Source: an uncultured Bacteroidota bacterium
GTDB taxonomy: Bacteria; Bacteroidota; Bacteroidia; Flavobacteriales_F; PHOS-HE28
DNA length: 53,574 nt
Assembly (NCBI GenBank): GCA_902826215.1
Contig: CADEDY010000019.1
Coordinates: 1 to 53,574, forward strand
Direction: 5' to 3'
Part shown: piece by piece, positions 45,354 through 53,574 of the stretch
Layout of the letters: every line of letters starts with the position of its first letter
How positions within the stretch are numbered: the stretch's first letter is position 1
The notes under the pieces: model-generated
What the model was told of the DNA's origin: nothing
The model's database searches: none
What the model saw: the letters and a program-made list of their open reading frames with translations, nothing else
Translations under genes and position numbers: made by a program

Positions 45354-45794
45354 CTACTTGCCCTGATTCTTGTCCTTTGTCATTTCCTTCAAGTCCTTCA
45401 AGCTGGCCGTGATAAGGGCCTTGAGCACCTTCATGTCCACATCGCTGACTCGTTTGATGTAAAGACAACCTTTGCCCAAGCTGTGTTTTCCCAGTTTGGC
45501 CAGCAGGTCCTTGTGCCCCTCCAAACCACCACATAGGTAGACCGTGAGGTTCGCCTTTCTCGGGCTGAACCCACACAACATCCAGTCCAGTTCACGGCCG
45601 GTGGCATACTTCAGTTGAACGTTGCCAAAGCCCACGATCGAGGTTCCCCACATCTTCGGAGGAGACTTCGTGGCTTTTGCCATCAAATCGGCAATGGCCC
45701 AGCAGTCTTCGCGCAGTTGCTCGTTCGCTTGTGCATCGATGAATGCATCCACGCTGGCTTCGGTCTTCTTGGTTTTCAGTTCTGCTTTGGCCAT
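45354..45794 (-). CDS. DUF1801 domain protein
   Basis: 146 aa, no signal peptide. The DUF1801 (YdhG/YdeI-like fold) core is present: TEASVDAFIDAQANEQLREDC, PPKMWGTSIVGFGNVQLKYA, then FSPRKANLTVYLCGGL and LGKHSLGKGCLYIKRVSDVD. The C-terminus is Lys-rich (KDLKEMTKDKNQGK). Members have an iron-chaperone-like fold resembling frataxin; their cellular role is not established. It converges on the small membrane protein gene. Confidence 0.9.
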   Translation of the reverse strand: MAKAELKTKKTEASVDAFIDAQANEQLREDCWAIADLMAKATKSPPKMWGTSIVGFGNVQLKYATGRELDWMLCGFSPRKANLTVYLCGGLEGHKDLLAKLGKHSLGKGCLYIKRVSDVDMKVLKALITASLKDLKEMTKDKNQGK

Positions 45795-46000
45795 GTTTCG
45801 GAGCTGAAGAATAGGTGAAGTCAGATCAGTTCGGGATCAATGTGGACCGGAACGACGAACGCGCAGCTGACGCCAAGGGCGATCTCCAAAACTAAACGGA
45901 CCGAAAGCACTATCCGAAACGTGGAAGCACGGCACGGCTCGAGGATCGACCTTTCCAACCTCCTTGGTCACCCACTATCCGCCCTCTCGTTCATCAGTCC

Positions 46001-46008
46001 TACCTTCG
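46001..46008 (+). promoter_or_regulatory. Candidate -7 element of fused E1 gene
   Basis: TACCTTCG (one mismatch to TAnnTTTG) ends 19 nt before the ATG at 46028, in the 233-bp gap after the divergent DUF1801 gene. Confidence 0.35.
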
Positions 46009-46027
46009 CGGAGCAGACGTTATACCC

Positions 46028-48412
46028 ATGTCCCAGACCAAGAGCAACACCGCCGAGGAGAAGATGACCCTTGAGGAAGTCCGTGAGGAGATCCTTCGGG
46101 ATTACGAACTGGTGCATCGCAGCCGCGAGGCCAGCCTATTGGGGCGAAAGGAAGTACTAACAGGCAAAGCCAAGTTCGGCATCTTCGGTGACGGCAAGGA
46201 ACTCGCGCAGGTATGCATGGCCAAGCAGTTCCGCCTAGGCGATTGGCGCAGCGGATACTACCGGGACATGACGTTCATGTTCGCCATCGGGGAGCTCACC
46301 GTGCAACAGTGGTTCGCACAGCTCTATGCTCATGCGGACCTGGCCCACGAACCGGCTAGTGGCGGTCGCCAAATGAACGGCCACTTCGCTACACGCAGCC
46401 TCGACGAGCAAGGGAATTGGAAGGATCTCACCCAACAGTACAATTCAAGTCCGGACATCTCTCCGACCGCTGGACAGATGCCTCGCTTGCTGGGACTCGC
46501 TCAGGCGAGCAAGATGTTCCGCCAGAACAAAGCACTGCACAGCTACGCGCACTTGAGCGACCTAGGCAACGAAGTGGCTTTCGGCACGATCGGCGATGCC
46601 AGCACCAGCGAAGGACCTTTCTGGGAAACCATGAATGCTGCAGGCGTGCTGCAAGTGCCTTTGGCGATGAGCGTTTGGGACGACGGTTGGGGGATCAGCG
46701 TGAGCAAGGATCACCAGACCACCAAAGGCAGCATCAGCACTTTGCTGCAAGGGTTCCAAAAGGAGGAAGGCACCAACGGCATCCGGATACACAAGACCAA
46801 GGCCTGGGATTACGCCAGCCTGAATCGCGTGTACGAAGAGGCGATCGCGCAATGCCGCGAGGAGCACGTGCCCTGTCTGATCCACGTGGAAGAAGTAACA
46901 CAACCTCAAGGCCACAGTACCAGCGGTAGCCACGAGCGATACAAGAGCAATGAGCTCCTCGAGTGGTACAAGGAGTTCGATTGCAATGCCAAGTTCCGTC
47001 AGTGGATCCTCAACTTTCGACCAGGTGGTGAGCCCATCGCCTCGGCTGAGGAATTGGATGCCATCGAGAAACAAGCGCGCGTGGATGTGCGCACCGCACA
47101 GAAAGCTGCTTGGGCTGCGTTCTGCGCACCGATCAAGTCCGAACTCGATGAGGTGGTCGACTTGATCGATAGCATCGGCGTTGACCAATGTGCCGCTATC
47201 GCAGTAGAATTGCGCAGCACCATGGACCCTGGCCGGAAGGATGTGATGAGTGCGGCGCGACGAGCGATCATCGCTGCGGGCCTGTCGGGTGCGGATAGCG
47301 CTGCTCTTCAGGCATGGGTCACTGCCAACAGTGCTCTCAGTGCCGACCGCTACGGCAGTCACCTTTACAGTCAAAGTGCGAGGAGTTGCCTCAACCTGAC
47401 CGAGGTACCAGTAGCGTACGATTCCGACGAACAGGTGGATGGTCGTATCATCATCCGCGACAATTTCGCTGCGCTCTTCGACCGTGAACCGCTGATCCTC
47501 ACCTTCGGGGAGGACACCGGCAAGATCGGCGACGTGAACCAAGGCATGGAAGGCATGCAGACTCGTTTCGGCGAGTTACGCGTCAGCGACGTAGGTATCC
47601 GTGAAGCCACGATCCTCGGGCAAGGGCTGGGTATGGCGCTTCGCGGATTGCGTCCCGTTGCGGAGATCCAATACTTGGACTACCTCCTCTATTGTATCCA
47701 AGGCATCAGCGATGACCTCGCTACGGTGCAATGGCGAACAAAGGGTGGACAGAAAGCGCCGCTCATTATTCGCACCCGCGGGCACCGGCTTGAAGGGGTT
47801 TGGCACAGCGGCAGCCCAATGGGTATGATCATCAATGCTGCTCGTGGTGTTGTGGTCTGTGTTCCGCGCAACATGCAGCAGGCCGCCGGTATGTACAACA
47901 CGCTTATCCAAAGTGACGATGCAGCCTTGGTGATCGAATGCCTTAATGGGTATCGTAGCAAGGAGCGTCTGCCCAGCAACCTCGGTACCTTCACCGTGCC
48001 GATAGGGATCCCGGAAGTCGTTCGGGAAGGTTCCGACCTGACCTTGGTGAGCTACGGTAGCACCTTCAACCTGTGCATGAAGGCTGCAGAGCGCTTGGCC
48101 GAACTTGGGGTCGAAGTCGAGATGGTGGATGCGCGCACGCTGCTCCCATTCGACCGCGAACATCGTATCGTCCAAAGTCTTGAAAAGACCAACCGATTGC
48201 TGGTCGTGGACGAGGATGTGCCCGGTGGCGCCAGTGCTTACGTCCTGCAACAGATACTCGAAGTACAAGGCGGATACCGCTATTTGGATAGCACCCCTTC
48301 AACACTCACGGCCAGAGCACATCGGCCCGCCTACGGTACCGATGGCGACTACTTCAGCAAACCGAGTTTGGAGGATGTGGTCGAGAAGGTGTTGGCGATG
48401 ATGGCGGAGTGA
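46028..48412 (+). CDS. Fused 2-oxoacid dehydrogenase E1 (alpha plus beta)
   Basis: 794 aa in one chain. Residues ~15-390 are E1 alpha: GRQMNGHFA, and the thiamine-diphosphate motif GDASTSEGPFWETMNAAG then VWDDGWGIS; in this subgroup the Asn pair of classical E1 is replaced by DDGWG. Residues ~460-790 are E1 beta: TFGEDTGKIGDVNQGMEG, ISDVGIREATILGQGLGMALRG-like region with RPVAEIQYLDY, and the transketolase C-terminal domain (VSYGSTFNLCMKA, LLVVDEDVPGGASAYV). It decarboxylates a branched-chain 2-oxo acid (or pyruvate) and hands acyl to E2 lipoyl, feeding acyl-CoA. E2 and E3 genes are not adjacent. Confidence 0.92.
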   Translation: MSQTKSNTAEEKMTLEEVREEILRDYELVHRSREASLLGRKEVLTGKAKFGIFGDGKELAQVCMAKQFRLGDWRSGYYRDMTFMFAIGELTVQQWFAQLYAHADLAHEPASGGRQMNGHFATRSLDEQGNWKDLTQQYNSSPDISPTAGQMPRLLGLAQASKMFRQNKALHSYAHLSDLGNEVAFGTIGDASTSEGPFWETMNAAGVLQVPLAMSVWDDGWGISVSKDHQTTKGSISTLLQGFQKEEGTNGIRIHKTKAWDYASLNRVYEEAIAQCREEHVPCLIHVEEVTQPQGHSTSGSHERYKSNELLEWYKEFDCNAKFRQWILNFRPGGEPIASAEELDAIEKQARVDVRTAQKAAWAAFCAPIKSELDEVVDLIDSIGVDQCAAIAVELRSTMDPGRKDVMSAARRAIIAAGLSGADSAALQAWVTANSALSADRYGSHLYSQSARSCLNLTEVPVAYDSDEQVDGRIIIRDNFAALFDREPLILTFGEDTGKIGDVNQGMEGMQTRFGELRVSDVGIREATILGQGLGMALRGLRPVAEIQYLDYLLYCIQGISDDLATVQWRTKGGQKAPLIIRTRGHRLEGVWHSGSPMGMIINAARGVVVCVPRNMQQAAGMYNTLIQSDDAALVIECLNGYRSKERLPSNLGTFTVPIGIPEVVREGSDLTLVSYGSTFNLCMKAAERLAELGVEVEMVDARTLLPFDREHRIVQSLEKTNRLLVVDEDVPGGASAYVLQQILEVQGGYRYLDSTPSTLTARAHRPAYGTDGDYFSKPSLEDVVEKVLAMMAE

Positions 48413-48471
48413 CCGGACACGTCCTTCTCTTTTTCGAATTTCATTGGATCAAGGTCAGATCCGCGAAGTGT

Positions 48472-50256
48472 TCAGTGCCCTACCAATTCCACCACCACCC
48501 TCCGGTTCAGCGCCCGACCTTCCGGTGTTCCGTTGTCCGCGATCGGATCCAAGCTACCCGCGGACAAGGCCGTGATACGGTCCTCATCAACGCCGCGTTC
48601 GATCAATGCTCGACGCAGACGACCCGCTCGGTTCTGGGCCAATCGCTGGTTGTGTGCTCGTGTGCCCGAGTCATCGGTGTGCCCGGTGATCCGCACATAT
48701 ACCGTCGCATCCGAAGCCATCAGTTCGACCAATCGATCCAATGAGTCCGATACAGCATTCAACGGCTGATCACTGTCCGTATCGAATCGTAGGGTGATGC
48801 TCTCCGGCCATGACGCCTCTGATCCCGTATCGGTCGTTTCCGCTCGTTCAGCACCATCAACCGTCGCCGGACAGGGATCCTCGCAACCCTGTTCCCGAGC
48901 GATGGCATGTAGATGGACGTTGTCCACGAAGTAATACGCGAACGGGCCGTCCGTCTCGTCCCCAATGCGCACCAAGGTGCTCAGGCTATCCGGCGCGAAA
49001 TTCCCGAGCAATAACTGCGTTGCGCACACCATGGGACGAAAGGTGCCACATAGCGTCATGGGTTGATGCGTGTCCAAGAGCAATCCGGGTGGCGAATGCC
49101 AGGCCCAAGGAAAGTCCATTTGCATACGATCGCGTCGGGTATGGAACGTATCGGTGACCACTACTCCGATCATGTCCGTTGCATACGCATACCCCGTATT
49201 TCGCCAAACATCGAAGCCGATACGGTAGGTGGTGCAAGGATCCAACGTATCGGCCAGCGGAGTGCGGATGTACTCGCGGTTGTCTCCGTACGCGGCCGAG
49301 AACAGGTACAACCCGGTATTGCCGTTGAAGAGGTCCGGTGTACCGTCCGAAGCGTTGCGCCAACTGTTCGGCTTGGGGTGAACGTTGTGCTCGAAACTTG
49401 GATCAGGGATCAGCTCAGGCCCTGCGGCCTCTGGCACGTCAGGCGGGCAGGCCAGATCCGCAGTGAGTGGGATGATGCGGTCCGGAGACGTATTGTCCGG
49501 CACCAGTGAAACACCATCCACGAAGGCATAGGCTGTTCGTCCCATCCACTCTTGCCAACTGCCTCGTCGTGGGATCGGATCAAGGCGGTGCGCGGTCTTC
49601 CTCTTCGCTGATGCCAACTTATCCGGATCCACACGTACCCGACTGCTGCTATTGCAAGGATGGAAATTACCGATGAGCACATAGCGCTCGCCACCTAACG
49701 CGTTGTACACCCCACTTACCGTGAGCCAGCCTGTGGTGTCGTTGATGAACCGTCCCAACGGATTCTCCATGTGCGCACGTTCGCGAAGCCCACCGGTCAC
49801 CCCTTTCCGTGAGAGATCTTCGGTCGAGAATGTAGCTCCCACACGATCGGTGAAGTACCCGGAATTCCCGGCCGGACTAACGTGGAAGGTGATCCGGTAG
49901 CGCCGCCCATTCTCCAACGGCTGTGTCAGCGGGAATTGCAGGTACTCTCTCGATCCACATTCATTCGGCATGTCACTCGTCAGTACCAGGCCTGCGTACG
50001 CCTCTCCTTCCCAGGCTCCCTGATGATCGCTCCAGTTCTCCGGAACCCCGAAGGTGCTACTGCACGCGCTGTAGAGGTCCGGGTTACCCTGGGCGGCTTT
50101 CACTCTGCCATCCACCTTCAACTTCTTCGTCACCGGTCCATCCGGGCATTTGCCGATGCTCTCCAAGCCGCCATTCACCACGAGTTCTTGCGCTCCGGCG
50201 AAGGGTATCGTGCTGAAAAGGCCAGCTGAAAACAGGACGATCAGGAATCCTCTCAT
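48472..50256 (-). CDS. OmpA-domain outer-membrane protein with jelly-roll domains
   Basis: 594 aa from the ATG at 50254-50256 (MRGFLIVLFSAGLFSTIPFAGAQ); 42 upstream codons in the long frame are rejected. Two related beta domains of ~200 residues each follow the signal peptide: ELVVNGGLESIGKCPDG...RRYRITFHV and ELIPDPSFEHNVHPKPNSW...TYRIGFDV share an order of motifs, so the module is duplicated. Residues ~480-594 are OmpA C-like (LRFDTDSDQP, RITGHTDDSGTRAHNQRLAQNRA, GSLDPIADNGTPEGRALNRRV), which binds peptidoglycan meso-DAP. It probably displays the jelly rolls on the cell surface while anchored to the wall. Confidence 0.88.
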   Translation of the reverse strand: MRGFLIVLFSAGLFSTIPFAGAQELVVNGGLESIGKCPDGPVTKKLKVDGRVKAAQGNPDLYSACSSTFGVPENWSDHQGAWEGEAYAGLVLTSDMPNECGSREYLQFPLTQPLENGRRYRITFHVSPAGNSGYFTDRVGATFSTEDLSRKGVTGGLRERAHMENPLGRFINDTTGWLTVSGVYNALGGERYVLIGNFHPCNSSSRVRVDPDKLASAKRKTAHRLDPIPRRGSWQEWMGRTAYAFVDGVSLVPDNTSPDRIIPLTADLACPPDVPEAAGPELIPDPSFEHNVHPKPNSWRNASDGTPDLFNGNTGLYLFSAAYGDNREYIRTPLADTLDPCTTYRIGFDVWRNTGYAYATDMIGVVVTDTFHTRRDRMQMDFPWAWHSPPGLLLDTHQPMTLCGTFRPMVCATQLLLGNFAPDSLSTLVRIGDETDGPFAYYFVDNVHLHAIAREQGCEDPCPATVDGAERAETTDTGSEASWPESITLRFDTDSDQPLNAVSDSLDRLVELMASDATVYVRITGHTDDSGTRAHNQRLAQNRAGRLRRALIERGVDEDRITALSAGSLDPIADNGTPEGRALNRRVVVELVGH

Positions 50257-50415
50257 TCGTGTCACAAGGTGAACGATCCAGAACGAAGACCCGATATGCA
50301 CCCGCCGACAAGGCTTGATCCGATATGCAATAAAGGCCCTCCTGCTAGAACATATCGATCGCATCCGGGCGTCCTGTCGCACAGCCGACCAAGATCCAAC
50401 CTGACCATGCTTTTC

Positions 50416-50423
50416 TATCTTGG
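50416..50423 (+). promoter_or_regulatory. Weak -7-like element of POT operon
   Basis: TATCTTGG lies 38 nt before the ATG at 50462. It is close to TAnnTTTG but further from the start than the others, so confidence is low. Confidence 0.25.
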
Positions 50424-50461
50424 CGCGCTTTCATCCCTCAACCCCAAAGAACGACCGACCC

Positions 50462-52312
50462 ATGAGTGCACCGGCAAGCACCGCCACCAGCGGCAAACAC
50501 CCCAAAGGGCTATACCTGCTCTTCTTCACGGAGATGTGGGAGCGCTTCGGCTTCTACCTCATGCTGGGCATCCTGTTCCTCTACATGACCGACAGCCTGA
50601 AGGGCGGCCTCGGTTTCGGCGACGGACAAGCCAATGACATTTACGGGACCTATATCGCACTGGTCTATCTCACCCCTTTCATAGGTGGATTGTTGGCGGA
50701 CCGCATTTTCGGGTACCGCAAGACGATCATCGCCGGTGGATTGCTGATGGCGGCCGGTTACCTCACCCTTGCAATGCCCGGCCCGACGGCCTTTGCCATT
50801 GCACTCTTGCTCATCATCATCGGTAACGGCCTCTTCAAACCGAACATCAGCACGCTGCTGGGCAACCTCTACAACAAGCCGGAGTTCATCAAGTTGAAGG
50901 ACAAGGGCTACAACATCTTCTACATGGGCATCAACATCGGAGCCTTCGTTTGCAACTTCATTGCGGCATGGTTGCGCAACGAATACGGCTGGGGCTATGC
51001 CTTCGGAGCTGCTGGCGTCGGCATGTTGATCGGTGTGGGCATCTTCCTCACGGGAACCAAGGATCTGGCAGAGGCCGATCAGAAGAAAGCGGTGCAGAAG
51101 GAGGACATGCCGATGAGCCGCATCGTTGCCACCATCTTCATTCCAGCCATCATCTTCGCGATCATCGGCTTCTTCGCTGGCAGGATCCTGGGGGTGGCGA
51201 ACATATTCGGTAGCACGAGCAACGACACGTTCCTGTTCGCCTGCATACCGGTGATCTGGTTCTACCTGAGCACCTACCTCAAGAGCAGCCCCGAGGACAA
51301 AAAGCCCTTGGGCTCATTGATGTACATCTATGTGGTCGTGATCGTTTTCTGGGCCATTTTCCACCAGAACGGTAATGTACTGACCAACTGGGCTGAGCGT
51401 AATACGTGGCGCCCGATACCAGAGAGCATGGAGGGCTTTGCAGAAGCCACAGGCATGATGCAGAAAGTGGATGACGTTCCGGCTGAAGTGAAGACAAAGA
51501 CACATGCTGATAAGACCGAGTCCTACTACGTTCAATTCGAAGGACTTCACAAAGACCGGGCAGCAGAAGTAGCGCGTCTCGTAGGTGAAGCATCGGTCAC
51601 TAAACTGGAACCCGCAGGAGCTGACACCGGGGCGGTGTTTGCAGTGGTCGCTCCGGTTGCATCGCGCGTTGCCGGTAAGAAGATGGCCGAGAAATTCGCC
51701 GATAAAGGACATGTGAAGCCGCTGACGTACAACAAGTACCTGGAAACCCTACCGAAGGAAAAATGGCCACCAGAGGAAAGGCCCGCCAAGCTTATCAGCA
51801 CGGAACTTTTCCAATCCCTGAACCCCTTCTTCGTGGTGCTGCTCACCCCACTGGTGATCGGCTTATTCAGTTTCCTTGCGGCACGTGGTAAGGAACCCAG
51901 TACACCGGCCAAGATCGCCTACGGTCTCTTGATCACAGGCCTGAGCACCTTGGTGATGATCGCTGCGGTGAGCGCCAGTAACAACGCTGAAATGAAGGTG
52001 AGCGCCATGTGGCTCGTTGGAACCTACGCCGTGATCACATTCGGGGAGCTGTGTCTGAGCCCTATGGGCCTTTCACTTGTGAGCAAGCTCAGTCCAGCTC
52101 GTTTGACCGCCGTGATGATGGGCGGTTGGTTCTTGAGCACCTCCATCGGCAACAAACTAGCCGGCGTTCTCGGCCACATGGGGAGCGATAGTCCGAACAA
52201 GAGCTTGGTGTTCTACATCAACTTCGCTGGGGCCATGATCTGCGCCACTTTGCTCTTCATCGCCGTCAAACGCATCAGCGCTGTGCTGAAAGAGAAAACG
52301 GGGCACTACTGA
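50462..52312 (+). CDS. POT-family peptide transporter 1
   Basis: 616 aa from the ATG at 50462 (MSAPASTATSGKHPKGLYLL); 14 upstream codons look random. Proton-coupled oligopeptide symporter with the family ExxERF-type motif TEMWERFGFY, LADRIFGYRKTI, and the PTR signature IGNGLFKPNISTL and FYMGINIGAFVC. About 12-14 membrane segments. Between segment 7 (FWAIFHQNGN) and the next (NPFFVVLLTPL) lies a soluble ~130-residue insert (residues ~330-450) rich in Glu/Lys. It imports di- and tripeptides with protons. A strong terminator follows and then a second, paralogous POT gene. Confidence 0.93.
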   Translation: MSAPASTATSGKHPKGLYLLFFTEMWERFGFYLMLGILFLYMTDSLKGGLGFGDGQANDIYGTYIALVYLTPFIGGLLADRIFGYRKTIIAGGLLMAAGYLTLAMPGPTAFAIALLLIIIGNGLFKPNISTLLGNLYNKPEFIKLKDKGYNIFYMGINIGAFVCNFIAAWLRNEYGWGYAFGAAGVGMLIGVGIFLTGTKDLAEADQKKAVQKEDMPMSRIVATIFIPAIIFAIIGFFAGRILGVANIFGSTSNDTFLFACIPVIWFYLSTYLKSSPEDKKPLGSLMYIYVVVIVFWAIFHQNGNVLTNWAERNTWRPIPESMEGFAEATGMMQKVDDVPAEVKTKTHADKTESYYVQFEGLHKDRAAEVARLVGEASVTKLEPAGADTGAVFAVVAPVASRVAGKKMAEKFADKGHVKPLTYNKYLETLPKEKWPPEERPAKLISTELFQSLNPFFVVLLTPLVIGLFSFLAARGKEPSTPAKIAYGLLITGLSTLVMIAAVSASNNAEMKVSAMWLVGTYAVITFGELCLSPMGLSLVSKLSPARLTAVMMGGWFLSTSIGNKLAGVLGHMGSDSPNKSLVFYINFAGAMICATLLFIAVKRISAVLKEKTGHY

Positions 52313-52330
52313 CCCCATACCACCCTATTG

Positions 52331-52363
52331 GAAAGGAACGGAACACCCGTTCCTTTCTTTTTT
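52331..52363 (+). terminator. Intrinsic terminator between the two POT genes
   Basis: GAAAGGAACGG (52331-52341) pairs perfectly with CCGTTCCTTTC (52347-52357) with a 5-nt loop, followed by six T (52358-52363). It is the clearest intrinsic terminator in the window, so the second POT gene needs its own promoter. Confidence 0.95.
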
Positions 52364-52406
52364 GGTGCCTGTGCCTCACCTTCACGCCCCCAAGTATCAC
52401 CTGCAC

Positions 52407-53574
52407 ATGAACAATAGCGCATTGACGCTGGACCAGATCCGCGATTTCAAAGGCAAATACCCGCCGCAACTCTGGAGCTTGTTCTTCACCGAAATGTGGG
52501 AACGCTTCTGCTTCTACGGTATGCGCGGCATGCTCACAGTGTTCATGGTGACCCAGTTAGGTTCTCCGGAAAAAGCTGCGAACCTCCAGTATGGTGCCAT
52601 TCAGGCATTCGTCTATGCCTTCACCTTCATTGGCGGCCTTTTCGCTGATAAGATCCTCGGTTTCCAGAAATCGCTGTTCTGGGGAGCTGCGATGATGATC
52701 CTAGGCGGTTTCATCATCGCCTTCTCGCCTGTGGATCTGTTCTACATCGGGATCTGCTTCTCCATCATCGGTACAGGCTTTTTCAAACCCAACATCAGTA
52801 CCATGGTTGGGTCGCTCTATCATGAGAACGATGGTCGACGCGACGCTGGGTTCGGCCTTTTCTACGCCGGCATCAACTTCGGGGCATTGTTCGGTGGCGC
52901 TTTGATGGTGTGGGTGGGTAAGGAACACAGCTGGTCTATGGCCTTTGCCTTGGTCGGCATCGCCATGAGCATCAGCTTGGTCTGGTTCGCGTTCACGCGT
53001 AAGAACCTTGGACCTATCGGACTTTCGCCCTTGCACCCGGACACGCCTATAAGCAAAAGGCGCTTTTATGAGATCGCCGTTTACATAGGTTCTCTCCTGA
53101 GCATTCCCTTCATCATGACGATGGTGACCAATACTCAATACACCGACCTCTTCATGTACATCGTTGGTCCGGTAGCATTGGCCTATCTCCTACTCGAGAT
53201 GCGTGGTTTCATGGATCCTGATGGTGCGAAAGGAGCACAAGGGTCGTTGCTCCTGCTTGCCGGCTTGGTATTACTGAACGGTACGCTTTTGGTGCTGAAT
53301 GCCCTCGATCACGGTTCGGGCGACATGGTCTCCTACGCCGTTCTGGCGGTGACATTGGCGGTGTACATCCTAAGCATCACACAAAGTAATGGGGTTCAGA
53401 AGAAGCTCCATGCGGCCCTCATCTTCATTCTCTTCTCCATCCTATTCTGGGCCTTCTTCGAGCAGAGCGGCGGATCATTGAGCTTGTTCGCTTTGAACAA
53501 CCTGCCCAAGGATCTGCTCCGACTTCCCCTCGATCCTAACACGGTGAACAATGCGGCGAACTCCCTCTTCGTGA
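52407..53574 (+). CDS. POT-family peptide transporter 2, cut by window end
   Basis: 389 complete codons visible from the ATG at 52407; no stop before the window ends. Same family as the preceding gene: FFTEMWERFCFYGMRGM, LFADKILGFQKSLF, IIGTGFFKPNISTMVGSLY and FYAGINFGALFGG, but divergent enough to be an older duplication. Segment 7 has FWAFFEQSGGSL, where FxxQ/ExSG matches the family motif. The visible part has no insert yet where POT1 carries one; the region just after (LFALNNLPKDLLRLPLDPN) may be its start. It has its own 5' region of 43 nt after the terminator. Confidence 0.9.
   Translation, partial: MNNSALTLDQIRDFKGKYPPQLWSLFFTEMWERFCFYGMRGMLTVFMVTQLGSPEKAANLQYGAIQAFVYAFTFIGGLFADKILGFQKSLFWGAAMMILGGFIIAFSPVDLFYIGICFSIIGTGFFKPNISTMVGSLYHENDGRRDAGFGLFYAGINFGALFGGALMVWVGKEHSWSMAFALVGIAMSISLVWFAFTRKNLGPIGLSPLHPDTPISKRRFYEIAVYIGSLLSIPFIMTMVTNTQYTDLFMYIVGPVALAYLLLEMRGFMDPDGAKGAQGSLLLLAGLVLLNGTLLVLNALDHGSGDMVSYAVLAVTLAVYILSITQSNGVQKKLHAALIFILFSILFWAFFEQSGGSLSLFALNNLPKDLLRLPLDPNTVNNAANSLFV

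Overview
The window looks like a chromosomal segment of a high-G+C member of the Bacteroidota, most likely a Flavobacteriales-type bacterium. Four points support this: several large secreted proteins end in Por/type IX secretion (T9SS) C-terminal sorting domains, GWxTD and fused-E1 proteins of Bacteroidota type are present, start codons lack clear Shine-Dalgarno sequences, and many genes begin 4-8 nt after an element resembling the Bacteroidota -7 box (TAnnTTTG). The species assignment is inference; no rRNA is present.

Layout. 0-2.7 kb: three poorly characterised genes, visibly richer in A/T than what follows (a secreted protein, a Zn-knuckle protein with a PH-like tail, a membrane-anchored protein). 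2.9-6.4 kb: a translationally coupled pair of exported proteins, one TIM-barrel-like and one long helical-repeat protein. 6.4-8.0 kb: an array of about nine ~173-bp units, each able to fold into a three-hairpin, cloverleaf-like structure, with a GIY-YIG nuclease gene inside it. 8.15-11.6 kb: a tight three-gene operon (C39-like peptidase, RLAN/ATP-grasp ligase, GCS2-like carboxylate-amine ligase), a candidate amidoligase system making a peptide-like metabolite or modification. 11.7-15.7 kb: convergent T9SS LamG protein and M36 metallopeptidase. 15.8-17.2 kb: PhnP-like MBL hydrolase, tRNA-Ser(UGA) and a second repeat array that seems to derive from the tRNA terminator. 17.3-21.3 kb: GWxTD protein, GT2 glycosyltransferase, aroQ and xerD. 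21.4-26.5 kb (minus strand): secreted protein, a kinase-like protein 3 nt behind a T9SS M1-type peptidase, and an outer-membrane barrel. 26.6-36 kb: DHA2 drug exporter, CRTAC1-like T9SS protein, PEP synthase, YjbR, DUF2459, PrsW and GNAT proteins. 36.3-40.7 kb: a MacAB-like efflux operon (ATPase, two permeases, adaptor). 40.8-45.8 kb: serine beta-lactamase-like hydrolase, membrane glycosyltransferase-like protein, rsmE, DUF4159, a 33-aa membrane protein and DUF1801. 46-53.6 kb: fused 2-oxoacid dehydrogenase E1, an OmpA-domain protein and two tandem POT peptide transporters, the last cut by the window end.

Most of the segment is housekeeping and cell-envelope biology. Proteases, two peptide importers and secreted T9SS enzymes together suggest a protein- and peptide-degrading lifestyle. 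The least explained parts are the amidoligase operon, the two structured repeat arrays, the kinase-like protein and the near-leaderless promoter pattern.
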